From: Dysgonomonas gadei ATCC BAA-286
Lineage (GTDB): Bacteria > Bacteroidota > Bacteroidia > Bacteroidales > Dysgonomonadaceae
Reading direction: 5' to 3'
DNA: 64,000 bases
NCBI RefSeq assembly: GCF_000213555.1
Contig: NZ_GL891980.1
Span: 124,001 to 188,000 of the forward strand
Positions within the stretch are counted from its first letter, which is position 1, and each line of letters opens with the position of its first letter. The notes under the pieces were generated by a model that worked only from the letters and a program-made list of their open reading frames with translations, made no database searches and had not been told where the DNA came from. The position numbers were made by a program, and so were the translations under genes. Shown here in pieces: positions 36,381-43,736 of this stretch.

Positions 36381-36466
36381 TAACTATATCACAAACTTAA
36401 CTATATTTCCCAGTAAAACAACTATAAAATATAGTTATATTACTATCATTAACAATAGTTAACTAT
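36381..36466. promoter_or_regulatory. Probable BlaI-type operator cluster
   Basis: Upstream of the repressor gene lie repeated AACTATA half-sites: TAACTATAT (36381-36389), TTAACTATATTT (36398-36408 area), the palindrome AACTATAAAATATAGTT (36420-36436) and ATAGTTAACTAT (36455-36466). The arrangement of inverted AACTAT/ATAGTT pairs is what a dimeric BlaI-like repressor would bind. Confidence 0.65.
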
Positions 36467-36541
36467 CTCACAATACAGAGACACTTGCCCACAAACAACA
36501 CATTAAACTATAAATAAGCACATTACAATACTTATAAATAA

Positions 36542-36568
36542 AAAAAGACCGCTAAATTAGCGGTCTTC
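36542..36568 (-). terminator. Rho-independent terminator
   Basis: On the minus strand the stem AAGACCGCT / AGCGGTCTT is followed by a T-run. It ends the OmpA-like gene. Confidence 0.8.
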
Positions 36569-36592
36569 TCATTCTATCTATAAGTATTTCTT

Positions 36593-37261
36593 TTATGGAT
36601 TTATCAGGAACAGTACTGCCCTGTTCTTGTCATTATCAAGTTCGAACGGTTGCAATCCATCACCTTTCCAGTTTACGGAAATTCTATTCTTGCTAATACC
36701 GTACTTTTCTTCCAACGCCTTTGCCACAGCATTTGAGCGCTCTTTTGAGAGACGCAGGTTAATCGCGGCATTACCGGTTTTCTTATCTGCATACCCTGTA
36801 ACAACTACAGTAGATCCGGCATTTGCATTCAGATAATTAACAGCCAACTCAATTTTAGACCATTCTGTCGGGTCTATTACCCATTTATTGATCCGGAAAA
36901 ATACCGGGTCCGGTAAAAAGAATGGCTTACCTTTTACTGGTGGCTCCGGAGCCGGGGTTTGAGGTAATGTCGGTTGAGTAACTTCTATTTTAGGATCTTC
37001 CGGTTGCGGAGCCGGAGGGGCAAAAATATCTGGACAATCGAAATATTTTCTGCGCTTAGCCATATTTGACTGGCTCACACTTAATTGTTGCGCACTTCTT
37101 TTTACAACTATCACTTCCTCTCCACTATTCAGTTGAAGAAGTATAGAATCTCTGGAAGTTTCACAATTGCAAGGGTCCGGATTAGCCTTATTGTCTTGCG
37201 CACTTAAAGAAAAAGTCAGCACCCAAAACAAGATTGGCAGTAATAAAAATCTCATTTTCAT
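36593..37261 (-). CDS. OmpA-like periplasmic peptidoglycan-associated protein
   Basis: 222 residues: signal peptide (1-21, SLSAQ), an N-terminal region with a Cys pair (DPCNC), a proline-rich linker (about 85-115; PAPEPPVKGKP) and an OmpA C-terminal-like domain (about 118-222) with TGYADKKTGNAAINLRLSKERSNAVAKAL. These domains bind peptidoglycan through Asp and Arg residues. No beta-barrel precedes it and the Cys follows the signal site only distantly, so it is probably soluble or loosely attached. Single-gene unit. TAAATTTG lies upstream at 37329-37336. Confidence 0.85.
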   Translation of the reverse strand: MKMRFLLLPILFWVLTFSLSAQDNKANPDPCNCETSRDSILLQLNSGEEVIVVKRSAQQLSVSQSNMAKRRKYFDCPDIFAPPAPQPEDPKIEVTQPTLPQTPAPEPPVKGKPFFLPDPVFFRINKWVIDPTEWSKIELAVNYLNANAGSTVVVTGYADKKTGNAAINLRLSKERSNAVAKALEEKYGISKNRISVNWKGDGLQPFELDNDKNRAVLFLINP

Positions 37262-37328
37262 AATTTCATATGGTGTTAAGGTAATACCTATTACAGTTTT
37301 AGTGAGTTCAAAGTTTTATTCTAGGATA

Positions 37329-37336
37329 CAAATTTA
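37329..37336 (-). promoter_or_regulatory. Candidate -7 element TAAATTTG for the OmpA-like gene
   Basis: A perfect TAnnTTTG match on the minus strand, 68 bases upstream of the ATG. Confidence 0.5.
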
Positions 37337-37560
37337 GACATTATTCTCAAATTATTTTTTATTTTTTATGAAAAGATTCATTTTTAACGATAAATAAGAG
37401 TATTTCAGCTATTTAGTCGAAAGAATATTCGTTTCCCATCAGTTTTAAAGCCGGATAATAATCTATATTGATAAAGTTATTCAATATAGGGCACACCCGA
37501 AATTATTTAATTATGCGAATCAGTAGTTGAGATTTAATGTTCTATATTTTAATGTGCCTG

Positions 37561-38040
37561 CCAGCTTGTTTTTCTTAACTTTTTCTTGATAAAAAGTTAC
37601 AAAAATCAAGGCTGCATCCCTCTGGCGACCCAAAACCGCAGCTGCGGTGGGGTAAAATAATACGGAATCATCTTTTACCGGCTTATCAGCCGTGTATAGC
37701 AGCCACCCTATTTTGCCCTACACCTCCGCTTTACGGATTGGGCACCCCGCCTGCGGAATGAGGCCGGAATCGCGATGCGGCGACAGGACTGTGTTTCTTT
37801 ATGCTTTAGCTCCACGTGCGTCAGCCCTCGCGCATTAGTGACGCAGGCGGGGTACCCAATCCGTTGCTGACGGCGTAGAATCAAACGGGGCGATAGCCCG
37901 TGTGTTTGATTCAGCCGTCAAGACGGTTTTGGGTCGCCGAGGAGCGAAGCGCTAGCCTTTTGGTTCGTTTTGGGCAATGCCAAAATGAACATTTAAGTGA
38001 AACAAAGTGGAGCAGAAAAAAACAGAAAAATATAAATAAA
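37561..38040. repeat. GC-rich nested-palindrome element
   Basis: Noncoding and richer in GC than its surroundings. Outer arms GGCGACCCAAAACCG (37624-37638) and CGGTTTTGGGTCGCC (37924-37938) are perfect inverses. Inner arms CGGATTGGGCACCCCGCC (from 37734) and their inverse (to 37863) match 21 of 22. The left margin has an AACTTTTT...AAAAAGTT hairpin and the right margin has GTTCGTTTTGG...CCAAAATGAAC. It fills the 823-base gap between the OmpA-like gene and the ModF-like gene. Its function is unknown. Confidence 0.75.
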
Positions 38041-38084
38041 ACACTACTTTTGTTACTCTTTTATACATTTCACATAAGAAAATA

Positions 38085-39542
38085 ATGGAGCAAGAAACAA
38101 TCATAGAAATATCAGCGGCCGTACCCCGCTTGGAGCATCTACAATTTGAAGAAGCCATCAACTGGCAGATAAAAAGCGGGGAACACTGGGCTGTTATAGG
38201 TCCTAATGGAAGCGGAAAAACGATATTAATAGACATTCTATTGGGTAAATACGCTCTTAAATCCGGTGAAATAGCCTGCAAGAACAGCAAAGGAGAAAAC
38301 CTGCCGATATCATCTGTAGTCAAAAGCGTCGCTTTCCGCGACATATACAGCATCATTGATTCCCAAAACAGCTATTACCAGCAACGATGGAACAAGGGCG
38401 ACGAACAGGAAATACCACAGGTCAAAGAGCTTGTATCCAAAGCCGACCCTATATGGCTGAACACTTTGCTGGAGTGGTTTGGCATATCTGAATTGATGGA
38501 TAAGGAAGTGAATATGTTATCGAGCGGAGAGCTTCGCAAATTCCTTATCGTACGCTCACTACTGTCCAGGCCGCGCATCCTTATACTCGACAATCCATTT
38601 ATAGGCCTGGATGCGGCTTCACGAACTGTATTAAACGGCTTGCTGGCGCGTCTGGCCGAATTAGAGAACCTTCAGATTGTCCTCATCCTTTCTAACCCGC
38701 ACGATATACCCGAAGCCATTACACATGTGCTGCCCGTATACAATAAAAAAGTGTTGCCAGCCCTATCTTGCAAAGGTTTTCTTAACGATGCGGATTTGAA
38801 GGCCTCACTATTTACTCAAACAGGCAAACTGGACATTACTTCTCTGAAAAATGATTTTGGCAACGAATCGTATTCATTCGCATACGCCGCGGATATGAAA
38901 AATATACACATCCGGTATGGAGATCGCACAATACTAAAAGATCTGAACTGGCAAGTAAAGCGTGGCGAAAAATGGGCATTACTGGGTGTCAACGGTTCAG
39001 GAAAATCAACTCTGCTTAGCCTTATCTGCGGAGATAACCCGCAAGCCTATGCAAACGACATCACTCTCTTCGACCGGAAGAGAGGAACAGGAGAAAGTAT
39101 CTGGGATATAAAGAAAAGGATCGGTTATGTTTCGCCTGAGATGCATTTATATTATCAGAAAAATGTAAGATGTCTCGATGTTGTTGGTTCAGGGTTCTTC
39201 GATACAATCGGTCTGTACCGTAAATGTAATCCGGAACAGGAAAACCTTGCACTGGAATGGATGAGAGCCTTCAATATCAGCCACCTCAAAGACATCTCGT
39301 TTCTCAATGTATCATCAGGAGAGCAGCGGTTAGTGCTATTGGTACGGGTATTTATAAAAAATCCCGATTTACTTATTCTGGATGAACCGCTTCATGGACT
39401 TGATATCGCAAATAAAAAACGTGTAAAAAAACTGATAGAAGATTTTTGCGATAAGGATAAATCCTTGATATATGTTACACATTACGAAGACGAAATACCT
39501 GATGTTGTGAACAAACGGCTGGTATTGACCAAAAACGTATAA
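38085..39542 (+). CDS. ModF-like tandem ABC ATPase
   Basis: 485 residues, two complete ATP-binding domains and no membrane part. The first has Walker A GPNGSGKT and signature LSSGE, but its Walker B reads ILILDNPFIGLD, with Asn in place of the catalytic Glu. The second has GVNGSGKS, VSSGEQR and a normal LLILDEPLHGLD with THYEDE. The layout is that of ModF/PhrA-like proteins associated with molybdate uptake genes in other bacteria, but no mod genes are adjacent. The Asn suggests one site binds without hydrolysing ATP efficiently (inference). Confidence 0.85.
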   Translation: MEQETIIEISAAVPRLEHLQFEEAINWQIKSGEHWAVIGPNGSGKTILIDILLGKYALKSGEIACKNSKGENLPISSVVKSVAFRDIYSIIDSQNSYYQQRWNKGDEQEIPQVKELVSKADPIWLNTLLEWFGISELMDKEVNMLSSGELRKFLIVRSLLSRPRILILDNPFIGLDAASRTVLNGLLARLAELENLQIVLILSNPHDIPEAITHVLPVYNKKVLPALSCKGFLNDADLKASLFTQTGKLDITSLKNDFGNESYSFAYAADMKNIHIRYGDRTILKDLNWQVKRGEKWALLGVNGSGKSTLLSLICGDNPQAYANDITLFDRKRGTGESIWDIKKRIGYVSPEMHLYYQKNVRCLDVVGSGFFDTIGLYRKCNPEQENLALEWMRAFNISHLKDISFLNVSSGEQRLVLLVRVFIKNPDLLILDEPLHGLDIANKKRVKKLIEDFCDKDKSLIYVTHYEDEIPDVVNKRLVLTKNV

Positions 39543-39619
39543 ATACCGGACTCTTTCGCAATCACTAAACATTGCAAGCCAAAAGTTGTTAATATAAATA
39601 AATTAAATAATACAATTTT

Positions 39620-40138
39620 ATGAAGACAATACTATACTTTGCTGCTTTGTCCTTATTGGTTTCATCCTGCGGACAAAACAAAAGTAATGATATTACGAAA
39701 TCTACCACGGGGGAAAATGTATCCCAATCGGAGAATGACCTTCAAAATCTGAAAAACGTGGAGCTAACAGAGGTGGATGGTTATTTTTCGACAAAGAAGG
39801 TCACTTCTCCCGAAGTTATGCTGCTAAACGAAACGGATTTCAACGAGCATTTCCACCCAGCAAAGACATTAAATAATGTATTGACCATAATAGATTTTGA
39901 TACGCAAAAGGCAGCAGCTATCATTTTGCCCGAAACAAAAAATGATGTCACTATCTCGCTGGACAGTTCGTACCTGAAAGGAAGAACTCTCAACATAGTA
40001 TATTCTATTATGCAGGGATCTGCCGAACGATCGTTTACAATAACTCCTGTCAAAGTTTTCACGTTCGATACAAGCCTGAATGTAGATTCGGTTGCTTTCT
40101 ACAATGGCGATTCGATTGTAAAGTTTGCTATTAAATAA
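39620..40138 (+). CDS. Hypothetical lipoprotein
   Basis: 172 residues. A lipoprotein signal with LLVSSC (Cys17) is followed by a Ser/Thr/Asn linker and a domain of about 125 residues (STKKVTSPEVMLLNETDFNEHF, then VLTIIDFDTQKAAAIILPETKND) with beta-rich character. No family recognised. It is 77 bases after the ABC gene and ends at a bidirectional terminator shared with the convergent barrel gene. Confidence 0.55.
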   Translation: MKTILYFAALSLLVSSCGQNKSNDITKSTTGENVSQSENDLQNLKNVELTEVDGYFSTKKVTSPEVMLLNETDFNEHFHPAKTLNNVLTIIDFDTQKAAAIILPETKNDVTISLDSSYLKGRTLNIVYSIMQGSAERSFTITPVKVFTFDTSLNVDSVAFYNGDSIVKFAIK

Positions 40139-40146
40139 TATAGAGC

Positions 40147-40187
40147 AAAAAAATGGGATAAGCGACATTTGCTTATCCCATTTTTTT
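40147..40187. terminator. Bidirectional terminator between convergent genes
   Basis: The perfect stem AATGGGATAAGC / GCTTATCCCATT is flanked by A-run and T-run. Confidence 0.9.
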
Positions 40188-40201
40188 ATTTTATACGGTA
40201 A

Positions 40202-40672
40202 TCAGAATCTTACACCGTATCCCAACATGATATTGGCATTATCTACATCCTGGAACGAATATTTAAATTCTACGTTCAAATAACCATTATTACCTATGTC
40301 GAAACTACCTCCAGCTCCTATATTCACACCGAAATCAGTACTGCTATCGGAATATCCGCCAAAAGATAAGCGATTATTTACCATGGCAACACCAGCCAAT
40401 GGATATAATGAAAAACCGCTCTGTATAGGAAATACATAATGTATATTTGCATTAAAATCCAATCCTGTCAGATGATTATTTGGAAAATAGAAAGTGAAAT
40501 CCGGTGCCAGGCGAAGATTATTTGTTATAGAATAACGTCCTTCAACACCTAAACCAAATCTTTCATAATCCGTTTGGTATCCGGCTTTAACTAATACTGA
40601 CTTGGAACCGCTTTGAGAAAAAGCCCCAATAGAGAGACCTGCCAGAACTAATACTAAGAGTAATTTTTTCAT
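40202..40672 (-). CDS. Small outer-membrane beta-barrel protein
   Basis: 156 residues from the ATG at 40670-40672 (MKKLLLVLVLAG). A signal peptide of about 19 residues (GAFSQ) precedes eight or so amphipathic strands with a final YGVRF, as expected for a barrel assembled by BamA (terminal Phe). Sequence such as SKSVLVKAGYQTDYERFGLGVEGRYSI resembles the porin-family OMP_b-brl domains. Upstream lies an imperfect 71-bp tandem duplication that may carry its promoter. Confidence 0.75.
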   Translation of the reverse strand: MKKLLLVLVLAGLSIGAFSQSGSKSVLVKAGYQTDYERFGLGVEGRYSITNNLRLAPDFTFYFPNNHLTGLDFNANIHYVFPIQSGFSLYPLAGVAMVNNRLSFGGYSDSSTDFGVNIGAGGSFDIGNNGYLNVEFKYSFQDVDNANIMLGYGVRF

Positions 40673-40676
40673 TTTG

Positions 40677-40819
40677 TGATAAATTAGTTTATAAATAAAT
40701 GAATTTTTATCGGTTTTCTTTAGCAACAGCAAAATTATTACTATTTATGATAAATTAGTTTACAATAAGTGAATCTTTATCGATTTTTCTTTTCTCTATA
40801 ACAACAAGATTATTCATTA
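40677..40819. repeat. Imperfect tandem repeat, about 71-bp period
   Basis: Copy 1 starts TGATAAATTAGTTTA at 40677 and copy 2 at 40748. Both continue with a GAATTTTTATCG / GAATCTTTATCG core, a T-rich part, and (A)CAACA then TTATT. Directly upstream of the barrel gene at 40202-40672. Confidence 0.6.
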
Positions 40820-40908
40820 GGTTCATTCACCTGTATTACTAAACTGAAAAGAATTCCTTTGTTGAAGTCATTTTTTATATGATTCTATGCTCTTTGTAAA
40901 AAAATTAT

Positions 40909-40916
40909 TACTTTTG
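40909..40916 (+). promoter_or_regulatory. Candidate -7 element TACTTTTG for the miaA operon
   Basis: A perfect TAnnTTTG match, 28 bases before the ATG at 40944. Confidence 0.5.
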
Positions 40917-40943
40917 AATTAGGATTAAAAATGTCTATTTAAA

Positions 40944-41495
40944 ATGGTATTCAGATTTTTACTTTTATCGGATGAAGTGGAAGACTTCAAACGTGAAATT
41001 CAGATAGATGCAGATGCTACATTCTTTGATCTGCACAAAGCTATTGTCAAATCGGTCGACTACAAAGAAGGTGAGATGACTTCATTTTTCATTTGCAGCG
41101 ACGATTGGGAAAAAGAGCAGGAAATTACCCTTGTGGAAATGGATACAAGCCCCGAAGAAGACTCCTATACAATGGAGGCATCTATATTAAACGACTTCCT
41201 GGAAGATGAACGCCAAAAACTGATGTATGTATTCGATTATCTGACCGAACGCGCATTCTTCATGGAGTTACGCGAAATCATCACAGGAAAGAATCTCGAT
41301 GAAGCCACCTGTACTAAATCTATCGGTAATCCGCCTGCACAAGTGGTTGATTTCGACACAGTAGCGGCAACATCCACCTCTCTCGATATAGGTGAGAATT
41401 TCTATGGTGACGAAGGCTATGACATGGACGAACTCGATGCCGAAGGTTTCGACGGTCTGGATAATGCCCCGCTACCGAGCGACGAGGAGTATTGA
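40944..41495 (+). CDS. PF07929-like (pRiA4b ORF3/IS1096 TnpR-like) protein
   Basis: 183 residues. The N-terminal two thirds resemble the plasmid pRiA4b ORF-3/IS1096 passenger protein domain (FRFLLLSDEVEDFKREIQIDADATFFDLHKAIVKSVDY; then MTSFFICSDDWEKEQEITL). A Asp/Glu-rich tail follows (EGYDMDELDAEGFDGLDN). Despite the family name it is not itself a recombinase. Its stop overlaps the miaA start (TGATG), so translation is coupled. Function unknown. Confidence 0.8.
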   Translation: MVFRFLLLSDEVEDFKREIQIDADATFFDLHKAIVKSVDYKEGEMTSFFICSDDWEKEQEITLVEMDTSPEEDSYTMEASILNDFLEDERQKLMYVFDYLTERAFFMELREIITGKNLDEATCTKSIGNPPAQVVDFDTVAATSTSLDIGENFYGDEGYDMDELDAEGFDGLDNAPLPSDEEY

Positions 41496-42409
41496 TGAAA
41501 CAGCTTATAGTCCTGCTTGGTCCTACCGGTGTAGGAAAAACGGCGCTTAGCCTCAATCTTGCAGAGTACTATCATTCGCCTGTCATTTCTGCCGATTCCC
41601 GGCAATTTTTCAAAGGATTGGAAATAGGTACTGCTGCACCAACGACAGAACAATTGTCGCAAGTGCGGCATTTTCTTGTTGGCATGCTCGGTATCACAGA
41701 CTACTACAGCGCCAGCGAATTTGAGCGGGATGCATTGGATATAATAGCTGAGCAGCATAAGACACATGACGTACTGGTTGCCACAGGCGGCTCCATGATG
41801 TATATAGATGCATTGTGTAACGGCATAGACGATGTGCCCACAATAGACGAGGAACTAAGGAAAGAGTTATATGACCTTTACGAAAAAGGCGGATTAGAAC
41901 CTATTCGTGCACAATTAAAAGCCCTCGATCCTGATTTTTACAACATAGTAGACCTCAAAAATCACAAACGGGTGATCCATGCACTGGAAGTATGCCTGAT
42001 GACAGGCAAACCATATTCCTCCTTCCGTACCAATACAAAAAAGCCACGGCCATTCAATATTGTAAAGATAGGACTGATGCGCGAGCGTGAACAGCTTTAC
42101 GAACGTATCAACCGACGGGTGGATGAGATGATGGGACAAGGGCTGCTCGAAGAGGCGAAGCAATACTATCCGCAACGCCAGCTCAACTCCCTTAATACGG
42201 TAGGATACAAGGAACTGTTCAAATACTTCGATGGTGAATGGACCCTTGATTTTGCTGTCGACAAAATTAAACAGAACAGCCGCATCTATTCCCGTAAGCA
42301 AATGACATGGTTTAAGCGGGATAAAGCTATACACTGGATAAATCTTTCGGAAACGGCTGAAGAAGAAGCTTTACAACAAATAATTTCTATCGCAGGTAAT
42401 CATCTGTAA
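41495..42409 (+). CDS. miaA: tRNA dimethylallyltransferase
   Basis: 304 residues from the ATG at 41495, which overlaps the preceding stop as TGATG. Walker A is GPTGVGKT, and the ISADSRQFFKGLEIGTA and ATGGSMMYIDAL motifs are typical MiaA. It transfers dimethylallyl to A37 of tRNAs reading UNN codons, improving fidelity. The C-terminal ends YSRKQMTWFKRD, the family's conserved tail. Cotranscribed with the PF07929-like gene, and 20 bases before the DUF763 gene. Confidence 0.95.
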   Translation: MKQLIVLLGPTGVGKTALSLNLAEYYHSPVISADSRQFFKGLEIGTAAPTTEQLSQVRHFLVGMLGITDYYSASEFERDALDIIAEQHKTHDVLVATGGSMMYIDALCNGIDDVPTIDEELRKELYDLYEKGGLEPIRAQLKALDPDFYNIVDLKNHKRVIHALEVCLMTGKPYSSFRTNTKKPRPFNIVKIGLMREREQLYERINRRVDEMMGQGLLEEAKQYYPQRQLNSLNTVGYKELFKYFDGEWTLDFAVDKIKQNSRIYSRKQMTWFKRDKAIHWINLSETAEEEALQQIISIAGNHL

Positions 42410-42429
42410 TTTTTTCCTACCTTAGACGT

Positions 42430-43635
42430 ATGAAACGAGGACATGCCGATTTACCCCTCCACTACGGAACTGTACCCCCCTGGCTGGCTCAGCGAATGAG
42501 TCTTTTGGGTGGAGCTATTGCCGAAGCCATCGTTGTCGAATACGGGCGTCCGGCATTGTTGCAGCGCCTTAGCGACCCGTTCTGGTTTCAGTCATTAGGA
42601 TGTGTATTGGGTATGGACTGGCACTCGTCGGGTATAACCACCTCTGTGATGAATGCTCTGAAAAAGGCAATAAACAAACGTTCTGCCGAGTTGGGCGTCT
42701 ACGTTTGTGGCGGACGAGGAAAATCTTCACGGCAGACGCCTGCCGAACTTATTGAGATAGCCAACAAAACAGGTTTGAACGGGGATGAACTGGTAAGAAA
42801 CAGTAAATTATCGGCCAAAGTGGATAATACAGCCGTTCAGGATGGCTACCAACTATATCTGCATTCTTTTGTTGTAACCATCGATGGAGAATGGACCGTT
42901 ATCCAGCAGGGCATGAACGGGAGCAACCGTATGGCACGGCGTTATCACTGGCTTTCGTCGTCACTTGAATCCTTTATGGAAGAGCCACATACTTCTGTCT
43001 GCGGAAAAAATCAAGGTTTAATACTGAACCTGACAGATAAGCTCGCTGTACCAACAAAAGAGGGGATACTGGAACTGACAAAAGAAACTCCGGATAAACT
43101 GATGAATGAGGTTTCCATCATTTTGCCGAACCATCATGACGTACGATCCGAAGATGTAAATCTGAAACGTCTGGGAGCCGCGCTTATTCTTGCCCACGAA
43201 ACCAATGTATCTGATATAGAATCACTCTTGCTGCTCGAAGGTGTAGGGCCACGCACATTACAATCGCTTACTCTGGTCAGCGAAGTGATACATGGCACAC
43301 CTTCACGGTTTTCCGATCCGGCACGCTTCTCTTTCGCGCACGGAGGAAAAGACGGGCATCCGTTCCCTGTTCCGACCCGGGTATATGATGAGACTATCGA
43401 AATATTCGACAAAGCTATCCATCAGGCAAAACTGGGAGATAAAGACAAATCGGAGGCGCTCAAGAACCTTTCTAAAATATCGCAGGATATGGAGAAAGGA
43501 TATACCCCGAGCAACTACTTTGACGACTTGGTACAACACGAGCGGAATACTTCATACAAATATGGGGGGAAAACCGTATTCGGAGATGCCAGGAAACCAA
43601 AGGATGAAGGGACGCAGCTGAAACTGTGGGACTGA
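42430..43635 (+). CDS. DUF763 protein
   Basis: 401 residues starting with the DUF763 hallmark RGHADLPLHYGTVPPWLAQRM. A later block RRYHWLS and a helical hairpin region (LLLLEGVGPRTLQSLTL, about residues 265-285) looks like a helix-hairpin-helix, suggesting DNA binding. The C-terminus ends in KPKDEGTQLKLWD. DUF763 is found mainly in archaea and scattered bacteria, and its function is, as far as I know, unproven. It follows miaA by 20 bases. Confidence 0.85.
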   Translation: MKRGHADLPLHYGTVPPWLAQRMSLLGGAIAEAIVVEYGRPALLQRLSDPFWFQSLGCVLGMDWHSSGITTSVMNALKKAINKRSAELGVYVCGGRGKSSRQTPAELIEIANKTGLNGDELVRNSKLSAKVDNTAVQDGYQLYLHSFVVTIDGEWTVIQQGMNGSNRMARRYHWLSSSLESFMEEPHTSVCGKNQGLILNLTDKLAVPTKEGILELTKETPDKLMNEVSIILPNHHDVRSEDVNLKRLGAALILAHETNVSDIESLLLLEGVGPRTLQSLTLVSEVIHGTPSRFSDPARFSFAHGGKDGHPFPVPTRVYDETIEIFDKAIHQAKLGDKDKSEALKNLSKISQDMEKGYTPSNYFDDLVQHERNTSYKYGGKTVFGDARKPKDEGTQLKLWD

Positions 43636-43696
43636 CAACGGGTTTAGAAGCTGCTTAATACAGAGCGAAGTATGCTTGTTTCACGGAATAAATTCG

Positions 43697-43704
43697 TAAT
43701 TTTG
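43697..43704 (+). promoter_or_regulatory. Candidate -7 element TAATTTTG
   Basis: A perfect TAnnTTTG match, 33 bases before the ATG at 43737. Confidence 0.55.
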
Positions 43705-43736
43705 CAATCTCTTTATAAAACTTTAAAACGACCCGA

